52,567 nucleotides of DNA from Anaerolineae bacterium (GTDB taxonomy: Bacteria > Chloroflexota > Anaerolineae > Promineifilales > Promineifilaceae). The position numbers and the translations under genes are program-made. The first letter of the stretch is position 1, and the number at the start of each line of letters is the position of its first letter. The notes under the pieces are model-generated. The model was not told where the DNA came from. It did no database searches and saw nothing but the letters and a program-made list of their open reading frames with translations. Positions 1 through 7,037 of this stretch are shown piece by piece. The stretch spans positions 1 through 52,567 of the forward strand of contig SLGK01000055.1 in the NCBI GenBank assembly GCA_007123775.1, read 5' to 3'.

Positions 1-26
1 TAGCTACGATTACGACTCTCATATTT

Positions 27-530
27 CTACTCAGGCCGGATGTCAATGATAGGAACATTGAATGTCTGGGCCAGCTTCTGGGCAACGAGCGAGCGGTGGC
101 AAGCAGCCGGTTCCCGTTCTACACAAAAGAGAGCAACAACTTTGGCAGTAGGTGGCAACTCGTCGAGCAGGGATTGTGGCTCAAACTGGCTCAGGATTTC
201 AGCTCCGTAAGCCTCTATAAAGTCCTGGCTTAATTGATCCCTTTGTCGCTTGGCTACTTTGCTGGTTCTATCGGCCGTCTTTTGCTGCTGGCGCACGGCC
301 GTTGTGGGGGCCAAGTCTTTACGGTATAGATAATGGATACCCAATTCGGCCAGGCGGGCCTGCAAGCGCTGGCTGTTGGCAAAAGCGTACGTCGCCCCGC
401 GCACGCCCCGCCGCTGGCGCACGTCACAGAACACGTCTACGCTTGCCTGCTGCAGCGCGTCGAAGAATTCCGCTTCGGCAAAGCCGTATACCCCAATAGT
501 CACTATTTTCTCTATCATCAATTTATCCAT
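27..530 (-). CDS. DUF488 family protein (copy A)
   Basis: This 167-residue protein belongs to the DUF488 family, whose biochemical role is not established. The sequence shows the two family hallmarks: an N-terminal strand followed by 'DVRQRRG' and a C-terminal Cys-x-Glu...Cys-His-Arg block (C136, CHR at 144-146). It lies 21 bases downstream of a second DUF488 gene on the same strand, so the two are probably cotranscribed. The conserved cysteines and the His-Arg pair suggest a catalytic or metal-binding site, but that is inference. No clear Shine-Dalgarno sequence precedes either possible start (530 or the Met at 518), so the exact N-terminus is uncertain. Confidence 0.85.
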   Translation of the reverse strand: MDKLMIEKIVTIGVYGFAEAEFFDALQQASVDVFCDVRQRRGVRGATYAFANSQRLQARLAELGIHYLYRKDLAPTTAVRQQQKTADRTSKVAKRQRDQLSQDFIEAYGAEILSQFEPQSLLDELPPTAKVVALFCVEREPAACHRSLVAQKLAQTFNVPIIDIRPE

Positions 531-551
531 TTGATTGAGTGCGATACCCGG

Positions 552-1106
552 TCAGGATTCCTTATACCGCTTGCGGGAGGTCAACTGCTGAAACTCGTCG
601 CCAAAGAGGCTGGGCTGCCCTTTGGTCAGGCGCAGCATGACGTCGGTCTGGTCGATAAGCCGGTCGTTTTCGTCAATGTGGGCCACCTCGATGGCTTTTT
701 CTACCAGGTCGGCGGCGATCAGTTTGCTGCGATGGCACTGCTCCGGCTTGCCCTCGCTGCACATCAGGGCCACCCGCTGCTGCTGCTGCCAGGCGGTCTG
801 CAAACGGCCGATTCCCCGTTGAAAAAAGTCCATCTGGCGGCATTTGTCGTAATCGACTTTGCCGTCGGTGTAGCAAGCCGGATCGTCCGGCTGGCCCCCC
901 AGCGTATCCCCCATAAACAGGTAGCGAATCCCGGCCGCTTCCAGGTGTTGGGCCAGGGCCGCTTTGGAGAAGTCAGGCTTGTAGCGGGAGTAAGGTTTGG
1001 AGCGGACGTCGATCAGGAAGTCGATCTGGTGCTGCTGCAAAACGGCCGTAAACGCCTCAATATCTCGCGCGCCATAGCCAATGGTGAAGATGGGAATTTG
1101 TTCCAT
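552..1106 (-). CDS. DUF488 family protein (copy B)
   Basis: This 184-residue DUF488 protein is closer to the family consensus than its neighbour. It has 'FTIGYG' at 7-12, 'DVRSKPYSR' near 33-41 and a terminal 'CSEGKPEQCHRS' block with C116 and C124-H125-R126. Copy A follows in the same direction, giving a tandem but strongly diverged pair. A long imperfect hairpin separates it from the thiolase upstream. The function is unknown; the family is often annotated only by its domain number. No ribosome-binding site is evident before the ATG at 1106. Confidence 0.88.
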   Translation of the reverse strand: MEQIPIFTIGYGARDIEAFTAVLQQHQIDFLIDVRSKPYSRYKPDFSKAALAQHLEAAGIRYLFMGDTLGGQPDDPACYTDGKVDYDKCRQMDFFQRGIGRLQTAWQQQQRVALMCSEGKPEQCHRSKLIAADLVEKAIEVAHIDENDRLIDQTDVMLRLTKGQPSLFGDEFQQLTSRKRYKES

Positions 1107-1124
1107 GAGGATTTTGGGATGGGT

Positions 1125-1189
1125 CGCAGATTAACGCAGATGACGCAGATCAAAAAATAAAATCTGCGTTTATCCGCGTTAATCTGCGT
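1125..1189. repeat. Inverted repeat of 'cgcagattaa' words (hairpin)
   Basis: Left arm 1125-1150 and right arm 1162-1189 are near-perfect reverse complements, built from the word cgcagattaa (10-bp period). The loop is A-rich. The right arm abuts the thiolase stop codon at 1191-1193, so the hairpin could act as a terminator or processing site. The same word recurs at 8553-8587 and 14689-14716. Confidence 0.85.
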
Positions 1190-1190
1190 C

Positions 1191-2330
1191 CTATTTCTGT
1201 AAAATGTGGGTGACGATTGTTGCTCCGCTGCCGCCGATATTTTGGGCCATGCCCGTTTTCAGGCCGTCAATCTGGGCCGCGCCGGCCGTGCCGCGCAGTT
1301 GCAGGGTCACTTCGGCAATCTGGTAGAGGCCGGTGGCCCCAACCGGATGGCCCCGCGCCTTGAGACCGCCCAGGGTGCTGATGGGAATACGGCCGTTGGG
1401 CAAAATCGCCCCCTCCTGACCCAGCCGCACCCCTTCGCCCCGCTCGGCAAAACCGCACGCTTCTAGCGAAAGGGCGGCCATGATGGTAAAGGCATCGTGC
1501 AGCTCAAAGATGTCGATGTCGTCAGGGCCAACACCTGCCTGGCGGTAGGCCTGATGGGCCGACTTTTCGGCGGCGGCCAGCCAGAGCGGATCGTGCCGGT
1601 CGTGGACGGCCAGCGTGTCGGTGGCCGAGGCGGAGCCGATGACGCGCACCGCCTGGGGTGCTTTGGCTGCCGGGACGAGCAGCAAGGCAGCGGCGCCGTC
1701 GCCTATAGGTGAGGCGTCATAGAGGCGCATCGGCTCGGCAATCAGGCGGCTGCTTTCGTAGATTTTTTGATTGATGGCTTGTTGGAAAAGGGCGTTGGGA
1801 TTTTTGACCCCGTTGGCATGGGCATTGAGGGGGAAAGGGGCAAAGTCGCTGTGTTGGTAGCCGTACTCGTGCATATAGCGCTGCATGACCAGGGCGTTCA
1901 GGCCGACAAAGGTAATGCCCTGACTGACTTCGTAGTCGGCATCGGCGGCCGTGGCCAGCGCCGCCGAGGTTTCGCGGCCCAGCGTGTCGGTCATTTTCTC
2001 CACGCCGATGACCAGGACGGCGTTCATCTCACCGCTGGCCACAGCCAATAGTCCCTGGCGCATGGCCGAGCCGGCCGAACCGCAGGCGGCTTCCATTTTA
2101 ACCGCTTCAATGCCCCACAAACCGAGCTGATCGGCTACGGCCGTTCCCAAATTAGCCTGTTTACTGAGCCGGTCGCTGCTCATATTGCCCACGTAAAGGG
2201 CGTCTACGCGGTCCAGGTCGGCATCGTCCAGGGCAGCGCGGCCGGCCATCGCTGCCAACTGGCGCACTGACAATTCCCAATGTTCACGTACCGGCGTCTG
2301 GCCCACGCCTAGAATGGCTACTTCGCGCAT
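1191..2330 (-). CDS. Thiolase-family acetyl-CoA acetyltransferase
   Basis: This 379-residue protein is a thiolase of the archaeal/SCP-x-like type, which condenses or cleaves acyl-CoA thioesters. The nucleophilic cysteine is in 'EAACGSAG' (C83). 'FELHDAF' (H278) and 'KARGHPVGATG' (H328) give the conserved histidines. The last glycine-rich block, 'NIGGSGAT', lacks the second cysteine of classical biosynthetic thiolases, as is common in this subgroup. The start is well supported by AAGGAG seven bases before the ATG at 2330. In many genomes such thiolases sit beside a DUF35/OB-fold partner; none is present here. Substrate and direction cannot be read from the sequence. Confidence 0.9.
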   Translation of the reverse strand: MREVAILGVGQTPVREHWELSVRQLAAMAGRAALDDADLDRVDALYVGNMSSDRLSKQANLGTAVADQLGLWGIEAVKMEAACGSAGSAMRQGLLAVASGEMNAVLVIGVEKMTDTLGRETSAALATAADADYEVSQGITFVGLNALVMQRYMHEYGYQHSDFAPFPLNAHANGVKNPNALFQQAINQKIYESSRLIAEPMRLYDASPIGDGAAALLLVPAAKAPQAVRVIGSASATDTLAVHDRHDPLWLAAAEKSAHQAYRQAGVGPDDIDIFELHDAFTIMAALSLEACGFAERGEGVRLGQEGAILPNGRIPISTLGGLKARGHPVGATGLYQIAEVTLQLRGTAGAAQIDGLKTGMAQNIGGSGATIVTHILQK

Positions 2331-2471
2331 AGTTTCTCCTTACGGTTTGACGGAAGAGGGAGGACCGATGATGGAATTGGCCAGCCCTCCATCCTGTTAC
2401 GCTTTAATCTCATGATCTATCGGTGATTGTAGCTATTTTTACCGCCAGAAACTATCAAGAACGGCCGTTAT

Positions 2472-2506
2472 CAGATTGAACCAATGTTGGAGATTGGTCC
2501 AATCTG
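2472..2506. terminator. Hairpin immediately downstream of ilvE
   Basis: A 14-bp stem (2472-2485 against 2493-2506, one mismatch) with a 7-base loop lies six bases after the stop codon of the minus-strand ilvE gene. No U-tract follows, so it may protect the 3' end rather than terminate transcription by itself. Confidence 0.5.
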
Positions 2507-2511
2507 AGTAG

Positions 2512-3585
2512 TTAAGCCACGTCGATAGTGTGAATCCAGCCGAAGCGGTCGGGAATACGGCCATATTGAATCCCCGTCAGCTCATCATACAGTTTTTGGG
2601 CGACGGGGCCGGTCCGGTTGTCGTTGACCCAATATTCTTTCTCCTGGTAGCCCAGTTTGCCCACCGGAGCGATAACGGCGGCCGTGCCGCAGCCAAAGAC
2701 CTCGGTGATTTTCCCTTGTTCCAGGTCGGCTAAAGCCTGGTGGACGTCCAGCATCTCTTCGGCAACCTCATAGCCCAGATCGCGGCCCAGTTCGATGACC
2801 GAGGCGCGGGTGACACCGGGCAGGATGCTGCCGGTGAGGGGCGGCGTGACGATTTTGCGCCCTTCGTAGACAAAGCAGATGTTCATAGCCCCCACTTCTT
2901 CGATGTAACGGCCGTGTATCGCATCCAGCCATAGCACTTGCGAGTATCCCTTTTTGCTGGCGTCTTCACCCACGAAAAGGCTGGCGGCATAGTTGCCCCC
3001 TGTCTTGGCATCGCCCACGCCCCCCTTGACGGCGCGCCGGTAGGTGTCGGAAATGTAGACCGGCACGGGGTTAAAGCCCTCTTTGAAGTAAGGACCGACC
3101 GGTCCGATAATGACGTAGTGGAGGTAGCTTTTGCTGGCTCGCACGCCCAGCGCGGGGTCGGTGGCAATCATAGTGGGGCGGATGTAGAGGGCGGCCGGCG
3201 GGTCTGGCACCCATTCTTCTTCCAGTTCAATGAGCTTGATGATTGCTTCCAGATGGTCCTCTTCGTCAACCAGGGGCATGGCCATGCGTTGAGCGGAACG
3301 GTTAAAGCGTTTCATGTTTTCCCAAGGACGGAACAGGTTGATACGGCCGTCTTCACTCCGGTAAGCTTTCGTTCCCTCGAAAATTTCTTGAGCATAATGT
3401 AAAACGGCCGTAGCCGGATCCAATTGAAAGGGGGCATAAGGGCCAATGGTGGCCTCGTGCCAGCCTTTGTCAGGGGTGTATTTCTGCGTAAACATCCGGT
3501 TGCTAAATTTGTTGCCAAAACCGAAATCGTTACGCGGTGGTTCTTTCAGGTTAGCTTGTTCTAGGGGGGTGATTGTTAGGTCCAT
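2512..3585 (-). CDS. ilvE: Branched-chain-amino-acid aminotransferase
   Basis: This 357-residue fold-type IV PLP enzyme carries out the last step of Leu, Ile and Val synthesis, transferring the amino group from glutamate to the branched 2-oxo acids. The PLP lysine is K194 in 'GDAKTGGNYAAS'. The family blocks 'HYAQEIFEGTKAYR' (63-76), 'YIRPTMIATD' (134-143) and 'EVFGCGTAAVIAPVG' are all present. The length fits the long IlvE/BCAT type rather than the approximately 300-residue form. A clear AAGGAG precedes the start codon. It is monocistronic to judge from the hairpins on both sides. A second, more distant class IV aminotransferase lies at 16914-17804. Confidence 0.95.
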   Translation of the reverse strand: MDLTITPLEQANLKEPPRNDFGFGNKFSNRMFTQKYTPDKGWHEATIGPYAPFQLDPATAVLHYAQEIFEGTKAYRSEDGRINLFRPWENMKRFNRSAQRMAMPLVDEEDHLEAIIKLIELEEEWVPDPPAALYIRPTMIATDPALGVRASKSYLHYVIIGPVGPYFKEGFNPVPVYISDTYRRAVKGGVGDAKTGGNYAASLFVGEDASKKGYSQVLWLDAIHGRYIEEVGAMNICFVYEGRKIVTPPLTGSILPGVTRASVIELGRDLGYEVAEEMLDVHQALADLEQGKITEVFGCGTAAVIAPVGKLGYQEKEYWVNDNRTGPVAQKLYDELTGIQYGRIPDRFGWIHTIDVA

Positions 3586-3603
3586 GTTTTGTTCTCCTTG
3601 ATT

Positions 3604-3660
3604 CGTAAAACGTAATGCGTAAAACGTAATATCCTTACTCGTTACGTTTTACGTTTTACG
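3604..3660. repeat. Inverted 'cgtaaaa' heptamer repeat
   Basis: Heptamer words cgtaaaa/cgtaatg run in one orientation at 3604-3629 and in the reverse complement at 3642-3660, giving a stem of about 19 bp with two mismatches. It fills the spacer between ilvE and mgsA. Related copies are at 30518-30574, 37099-37160, 48248-48297 and 49291-49352. Confidence 0.85.
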
Positions 3661-3680
3661 CTGAGTACCCACTTCGTAAA

Positions 3681-4151
3681 TTAAAGGTCATATTGCTCAC
3701 TCAGCCGGGCCTGATAGCCGCCAAAGTCGATTTGACGCTGGGCATATTCGCTGTTGAGCAGGGGGGATGAGATGATGAAATCGGCCGTAGCGCGGGTGGT
3801 GGCCACGGGAATATTCCAGACGGTGGCAATGCGCAGCAGCGCCCGTATGTCGGGGTCATGGGGCTGGGCTTCCAGCGGATCCCAGAAGAAGATGAGCAGG
3901 TCAATTTCCCCTTCGGAGATCATGGCCCCAAGCTGCTGATCGCCGCCCAGCGGCCCGCTCAGTAGCCGGTTGATTTCCAAATCCAGCTTATTGGCTAACA
4001 GCCAACCCGTCGTGCCGGTAGCAAACAGCGTATGCTGCCGTAGGGTCTCGCGGTTAAATTCAGCCCATTCTAGCAGGTCGTCTTTTTTATTGTCGTGGGC
4101 GACCAGGGCTATGTTTTTGTGGGCTTTCATGGTGACAATTTTGTGGTCCAT
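3681..4151 (-). CDS. mgsA: Methylglyoxal synthase
   Basis: This 156-residue enzyme converts dihydroxyacetone phosphate to methylglyoxal and phosphate, a bypass that relieves phosphosugar build-up. The sequence shows 'ALVAHDNKK' (15-23), the phosphate-binding 'ATGTTG' (44-49) and '[11 protein letters not shown]' with the catalytic Asp at residue 71, the same position as in the E. coli enzyme. The later '[14 protein letters not shown]' is also diagnostic. Translation may begin at Met1 (4151) or at Met8 (4130); neither has a strong ribosome-binding site. The gene stands alone between ilvE and a DUF2071 gene. Confidence 0.95.
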   Translation of the reverse strand: MDHKIVTMKAHKNIALVAHDNKKDDLLEWAEFNRETLRQHTLFATGTTGWLLANKLDLEINRLLSGPLGGDQQLGAMISEGEIDLLIFFWDPLEAQPHDPDIRALLRIATVWNIPVATTRATADFIISSPLLNSEYAQRQIDFGGYQARLSEQYDL

Positions 4152-4175
4152 AGAATCACTCGCTCTTTCCTCTCA

Positions 4176-4913
4176 TTATGCAATTGGTTGGCCTTTGCGG
4201 ACGATAACAGCCGAACCGTCGGCCACAAAAGCGGAAGTGGGTGTCTGGCTGAGCGGGTCTGCGAATTGAGGACCGTATAATTCGGCCACGTCGCAGTCAA
4301 AATGATAATCGCTGACCTGCCAGACGCGCCAGCGCGGATGTTCTACCTGGTACTCGACCGTGCCGCCGTTGCGTTGGGCGGCATAGCCCCAATAATGCTC
4401 GGTGATAAATTCCGCTTCTGAACCGTCGGCAATGGCGGCTGAGGGGCCGGTGGTGGTAGCCTGAATGCCCTGCCAGCGTCCCTGGAATCTCCATTCGTAG
4501 GCCAGATGAACGGCCGTATCCAAAGCGTCATCACTTTCAGCCGAGCCTATCTCTAACCGATGGCGCATGGGGAGGGCCTGGTAGTTTTCGTTGTAAACGA
4601 CGCGGGCTACGGTGGCTATGGCCCAGCGGGGGACCAGTTCTTTGATAAACACGACGCCGCGCCGCCAGCCCTCCGGCCCGCGTCGGCGCACGTAAAAGCG
4701 GAGGTTGACTTCTTCAAAGTCGGTATGGCCTGGTATAGGGACGCCGAGCAGCCGCGTTTTTTGAAATAGGAACCCAACGATGCTGGCGTAGGTACGGCCG
4801 TTCCACTGATCCAACTCGGTCCCCTGCGGCACAAACGGCCGTAGCAGGTCGGGGTCGATATCATAGTTGAGCATCAGGAGGTAACGCCATTCGGCGGTCA
4901 AGAAGATAGTCAT
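4176..4913 (-). CDS. DUF2071 (YqjF-like) family protein
   Basis: This 245-residue protein matches the DUF2071/YqjF family, whose function is unknown. Typical features are the early 'DPDLLRPFVPQGTELDQWNGRTYASIVGF' region, the 'EVNLRFYVR' strand and 'RGVVFIKELVPRWAIATVAR' (only short parts are diagnostic). It has no signal peptide or membrane helix. It lies 24 bases upstream of mgsA in the same direction, so cotranscription is possible. The start is preceded by a repeat of attacga words and has no good ribosome-binding site. Confidence 0.85.
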   Translation of the reverse strand: MTIFLTAEWRYLLMLNYDIDPDLLRPFVPQGTELDQWNGRTYASIVGFLFQKTRLLGVPIPGHTDFEEVNLRFYVRRRGPEGWRRGVVFIKELVPRWAIATVARVVYNENYQALPMRHRLEIGSAESDDALDTAVHLAYEWRFQGRWQGIQATTTGPSAAIADGSEAEFITEHYWGYAAQRNGGTVEYQVEHPRWRVWQVSDYHFDCDVAELYGPQFADPLSQTPTSAFVADGSAVIVRKGQPIA

Positions 4914-4918
4914 CTCAG

Positions 4919-4945
4919 ATTACGAATTACGAGTTACGAATTACA
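4919..4945. repeat. 'attacga' heptamer repeat
   Basis: About four degenerate copies of a 7-bp word (attacga, attacga, gttacga, attacaa) lie just upstream of the DUF2071 start codon. Confidence 0.75.
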
Positions 4946-5050
4946 AACTAGCCAATCGTAAGGTGTCTGCTGCAAATCGTCAACAAACGTAGGGCCTCGT
5001 TTGGGCTAATGCTTTGCCTCAAAGTCTGCCTTCCATTACTATTTTAGTGT

Positions 5051-5842
5051 ATGTATCCTATTTTGCACCGCTATGGTCCTTTCTTCCTGTACAGCTACAC
5101 GGTAGTACTCATCCTGGCCGTTTTGTTGGCGGTAGCGTTAGTCTGGTGGCGGGAAGGTAAACGGCCGTATGACCACCCCGCCCTCCAATCCGCCTGGTTC
5201 GATGCCGTTTTGATTATGCTGGCGACCGGTTTAATTGGGGGACGCATTGGTTTTGTGATCGGGGCCTGGGATTACTTTCAAATCCATCCTGAGGAGGCGT
5301 GGCAGCTTTGGCGGGGTGGGTTGAGCTATCATGGGGCGTTGCTAGGCAGCTTGGGTGCGCTGGTGGTTTATACAGTAGTCAGTAATCAGAGGTCAGTAGT
5401 CAGCAAATATCTGGGGTTGTTTGCGCCGGGATTTGCACTGCTGGTGACGTTGGGCTGGGCTGGCTGCTGGCTGGATGGCTGTGCCTATGGGCAAGAAACA
5501 ACGCTGAGCTGGCTGGCGGCCGATTTACCTGACAGCTTTGGCGTTTATGCCATCCGTTACCAGACGCAGGTGGGCGGGATGCTCACGGGTTTACTGGCGC
5601 TGCTGCTGCCCTGGTTGTTGGGTCGTTTGTGGGGAGTGTGGCAACGGCCGTTGCGCCAGTTTGGGCTAACGCTGCTGGTGGTAAGTCTGGGGCATCTGCT
5701 GGTGGGCCTGGGGCGTGGCGAGGCGCTGCCACTGCTGTGGGGCTGGTCGGTGGGGCTGTGGCTGGATGGGTTGTTGGCTTTGGCAGGATCTGTTGCTATG
5801 TTTTTTGGCTCTTTGGAAATCCAGCGGATTGAAGAGGCGTGA
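5051..5842 (+). CDS. lgt: Lgt-like prolipoprotein diacylglyceryl transferase family membrane protein
   Basis: This 263-residue polytopic membrane protein (about seven helices) resembles Lgt, which moves diacylglycerol from phosphatidylglycerol to the lipobox cysteine of prolipoproteins. The conserved 'GGLSYHGALLG' block with its histidine (H94) is present. The signature loop reads 'GWAGCWLDGCAYG' (135-147), matching the GC...GC-YG form of distant Lgt homologs. However, the essential arginine of the family loop is replaced by Trp136. Residues 108-119 are encoded by a heptamer repeat (5372-5407). It could therefore be a diverged Lgt paralog. Several lipoproteins in the window (26601-27578, 50460-52049) would need an Lgt. 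No ribosome-binding site is visible. Confidence 0.72.
   Translation: MYPILHRYGPFFLYSYTVVLILAVLLAVALVWWREGKRPYDHPALQSAWFDAVLIMLATGLIGGRIGFVIGAWDYFQIHPEEAWQLWRGGLSYHGALLGSLGALVVYTVVSNQRSVVSKYLGLFAPGFALLVTLGWAGCWLDGCAYGQETTLSWLAADLPDSFGVYAIRYQTQVGGMLTGLLALLLPWLLGRLWGVWQRPLRQFGLTLLVVSLGHLLVGLGRGEALPLLWGWSVGLWLDGLLALAGSVAMFFGSLEIQRIEEA
5372..5403. repeat. 'cagtagt' heptamer repeat inside the lgt-like gene
   Basis: Four degenerate copies of a 7-bp word (cagtagt, cagtaat, cagaggt, cagtagt) lie inside the coding sequence. They are read in frame as 'VVSNQRSVVSK', in a loop between membrane helices. Confidence 0.8.
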
Positions 5843-5909
5843 AACGTGAAGCGTGAAGCGTGAAATGTGATGGTTCACAAATTCATCACGTATCACGTAT
5901 CACGTTTTT
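5841..5909. terminator. Inverted 'cgtgaag' heptamers ending in T5
   Basis: Heptamers cgtgaag at 5842-5872 pair imperfectly with catcacgtatcacg words at 5884-5904, followed by TTTTT at 5905-5909. The arrangement could terminate lgt transcription. Its arms consist of tandem 7-bp words, like the other spacers of this window. Confidence 0.55.
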
Positions 5910-5996
5910 AGCCGTTTCTACCATTCTTTGCCTTCTTTGCCAGTAGCTCTTAAACTTGTAGACAAGAATACCAGTTAACCACAAAAGGAAAAACAA

Positions 5997-6965
5997 ATGG
6001 AAACCAATGAATTTGATAATGCCGAAATTGAAATTGTAGGCGAAGACACCTTCGAGGATGTGCCAGAAGGCCATAAATCTGGCTTTGTGACGATTGTGGG
6101 CCGGCCGAACGTGGGCAAAAGCACTTTGCTCAACGCCTTTTTGCAGCAAAAGGTGGCTATTGTCACGCCCCGACCGCAAACAACGCGGTTGCGCCAGTTG
6201 GGTATTATCACTGAAGAGAATTACCAGATGATTTTCGTCGATACGCCCGGCATTATGGAAGAGCCGCGCCACAAGCTGGATGAGTTTATGCTAGAAACGG
6301 CCGTTTCTAGCCTGCGTGATGCCGATGTGGTGCTGTGGCTGGTAGACGGCAGCGAACTCGTCGGTCCCGGCGACCGGCAAATTGCGGAAAAAATGGTGGC
6401 ATTGGGTGACGATACGGCCGTTGTGCTGGGCATCAACAAAATCGACCTGCTCGAAGCCAGCCAGGTCAAACAGCGGGCCGAAGCCTACCAATCCCTGCTG
6501 CCCAACGCGCCCTGGATCATGTTCTCGGCCACCACCGGACACGGCCGTGATGAGCTAATGCAGCTATTGGTCGATGCCCTGCCCGAAGGTCCCCGTCTTT
6601 ACCCGGCTGATCAGGTGACAGATGCCTATCTGCGCGACATTGCTGCGGAGATGATTCGGGAACAGTTGTTGCTGCAACTGCGCGAGGAAATTCCGTATGG
6701 CACGGCCGTTAAAATCGACGAGTTCAAAGAGCGCGAAAATGGCGTGACCTACATCGGGGCCACCATTTTTGTCGAGCGCGAAAACCACAAGTCAATCGTC
6801 ATCGGCCAGAAAGGCAGCCAATTACGCGATCTGGGTACGGCCGCTCGTGAAGAAATTGAAAAGCTACTGGACCAAAAAGTGTTCCTGGAGCTGTGGGTCA
6901 AAGCCGAACCCAAATGGCGGCGCAACGAGCGTGCCCTCAAGCGCCTGGGCTACAGCAGCAATTAA
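5997..6965 (+). CDS. era: GTPase Era
   Basis: Era is a GTP-binding protein that helps 16S rRNA 3'-end maturation and 30S assembly. The 322-residue product shows G1 'GRPNVGKST' (35-43), G3 'DTPG' (82-85), G4 'NKID' (146-149) and a C-terminal KH RNA-binding domain with 'IVIGQKGSQLRDLG'. It carries an extra acidic N-terminal stretch of about 25 residues compared with most Era proteins. An AAAGGA motif lies before the ATG. The gene ends in a hairpin shared with the convergent carboxypeptidase gene. Confidence 0.96.
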   Translation: METNEFDNAEIEIVGEDTFEDVPEGHKSGFVTIVGRPNVGKSTLLNAFLQQKVAIVTPRPQTTRLRQLGIITEENYQMIFVDTPGIMEEPRHKLDEFMLETAVSSLRDADVVLWLVDGSELVGPGDRQIAEKMVALGDDTAVVLGINKIDLLEASQVKQRAEAYQSLLPNAPWIMFSATTGHGRDELMQLLVDALPEGPRLYPADQVTDAYLRDIAAEMIREQLLLQLREEIPYGTAVKIDEFKERENGVTYIGATIFVERENHKSIVIGQKGSQLRDLGTAAREEIEKLLDQKVFLELWVKAEPKWRRNERALKRLGYSSN

Positions 6966-6972
6966 AAGATTT

Positions 6973-7030
6973 AACGCAGAGACACAGAGGCGCAGAGGGA
7001 TAATTTCTCTGCGTCTCTGCGCCTCTGCGT
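6973..7030. terminator. Hairpin of 'cgcagag/ctctgcg' words between convergent genes
   Basis: Left arm 6973-6997 and right arm 7007-7030 are reverse complements over about 24 bp and are built from 7-8 bp words. The element sits exactly between the stop codons of era and the convergent S10 peptidase gene, so a bidirectional terminator is plausible. There is no long T-tract; only 'agtttt' follows at 7032-7037. Confidence 0.6.
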
Positions 7031-7037
7031 CAGTTTT

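Noticed and set aside
333..1160. 275-codon plus-strand frame across the DUF488 pair
   Set aside because: It spans two genuine minus-strand genes and their spacer and has no motif of its own.
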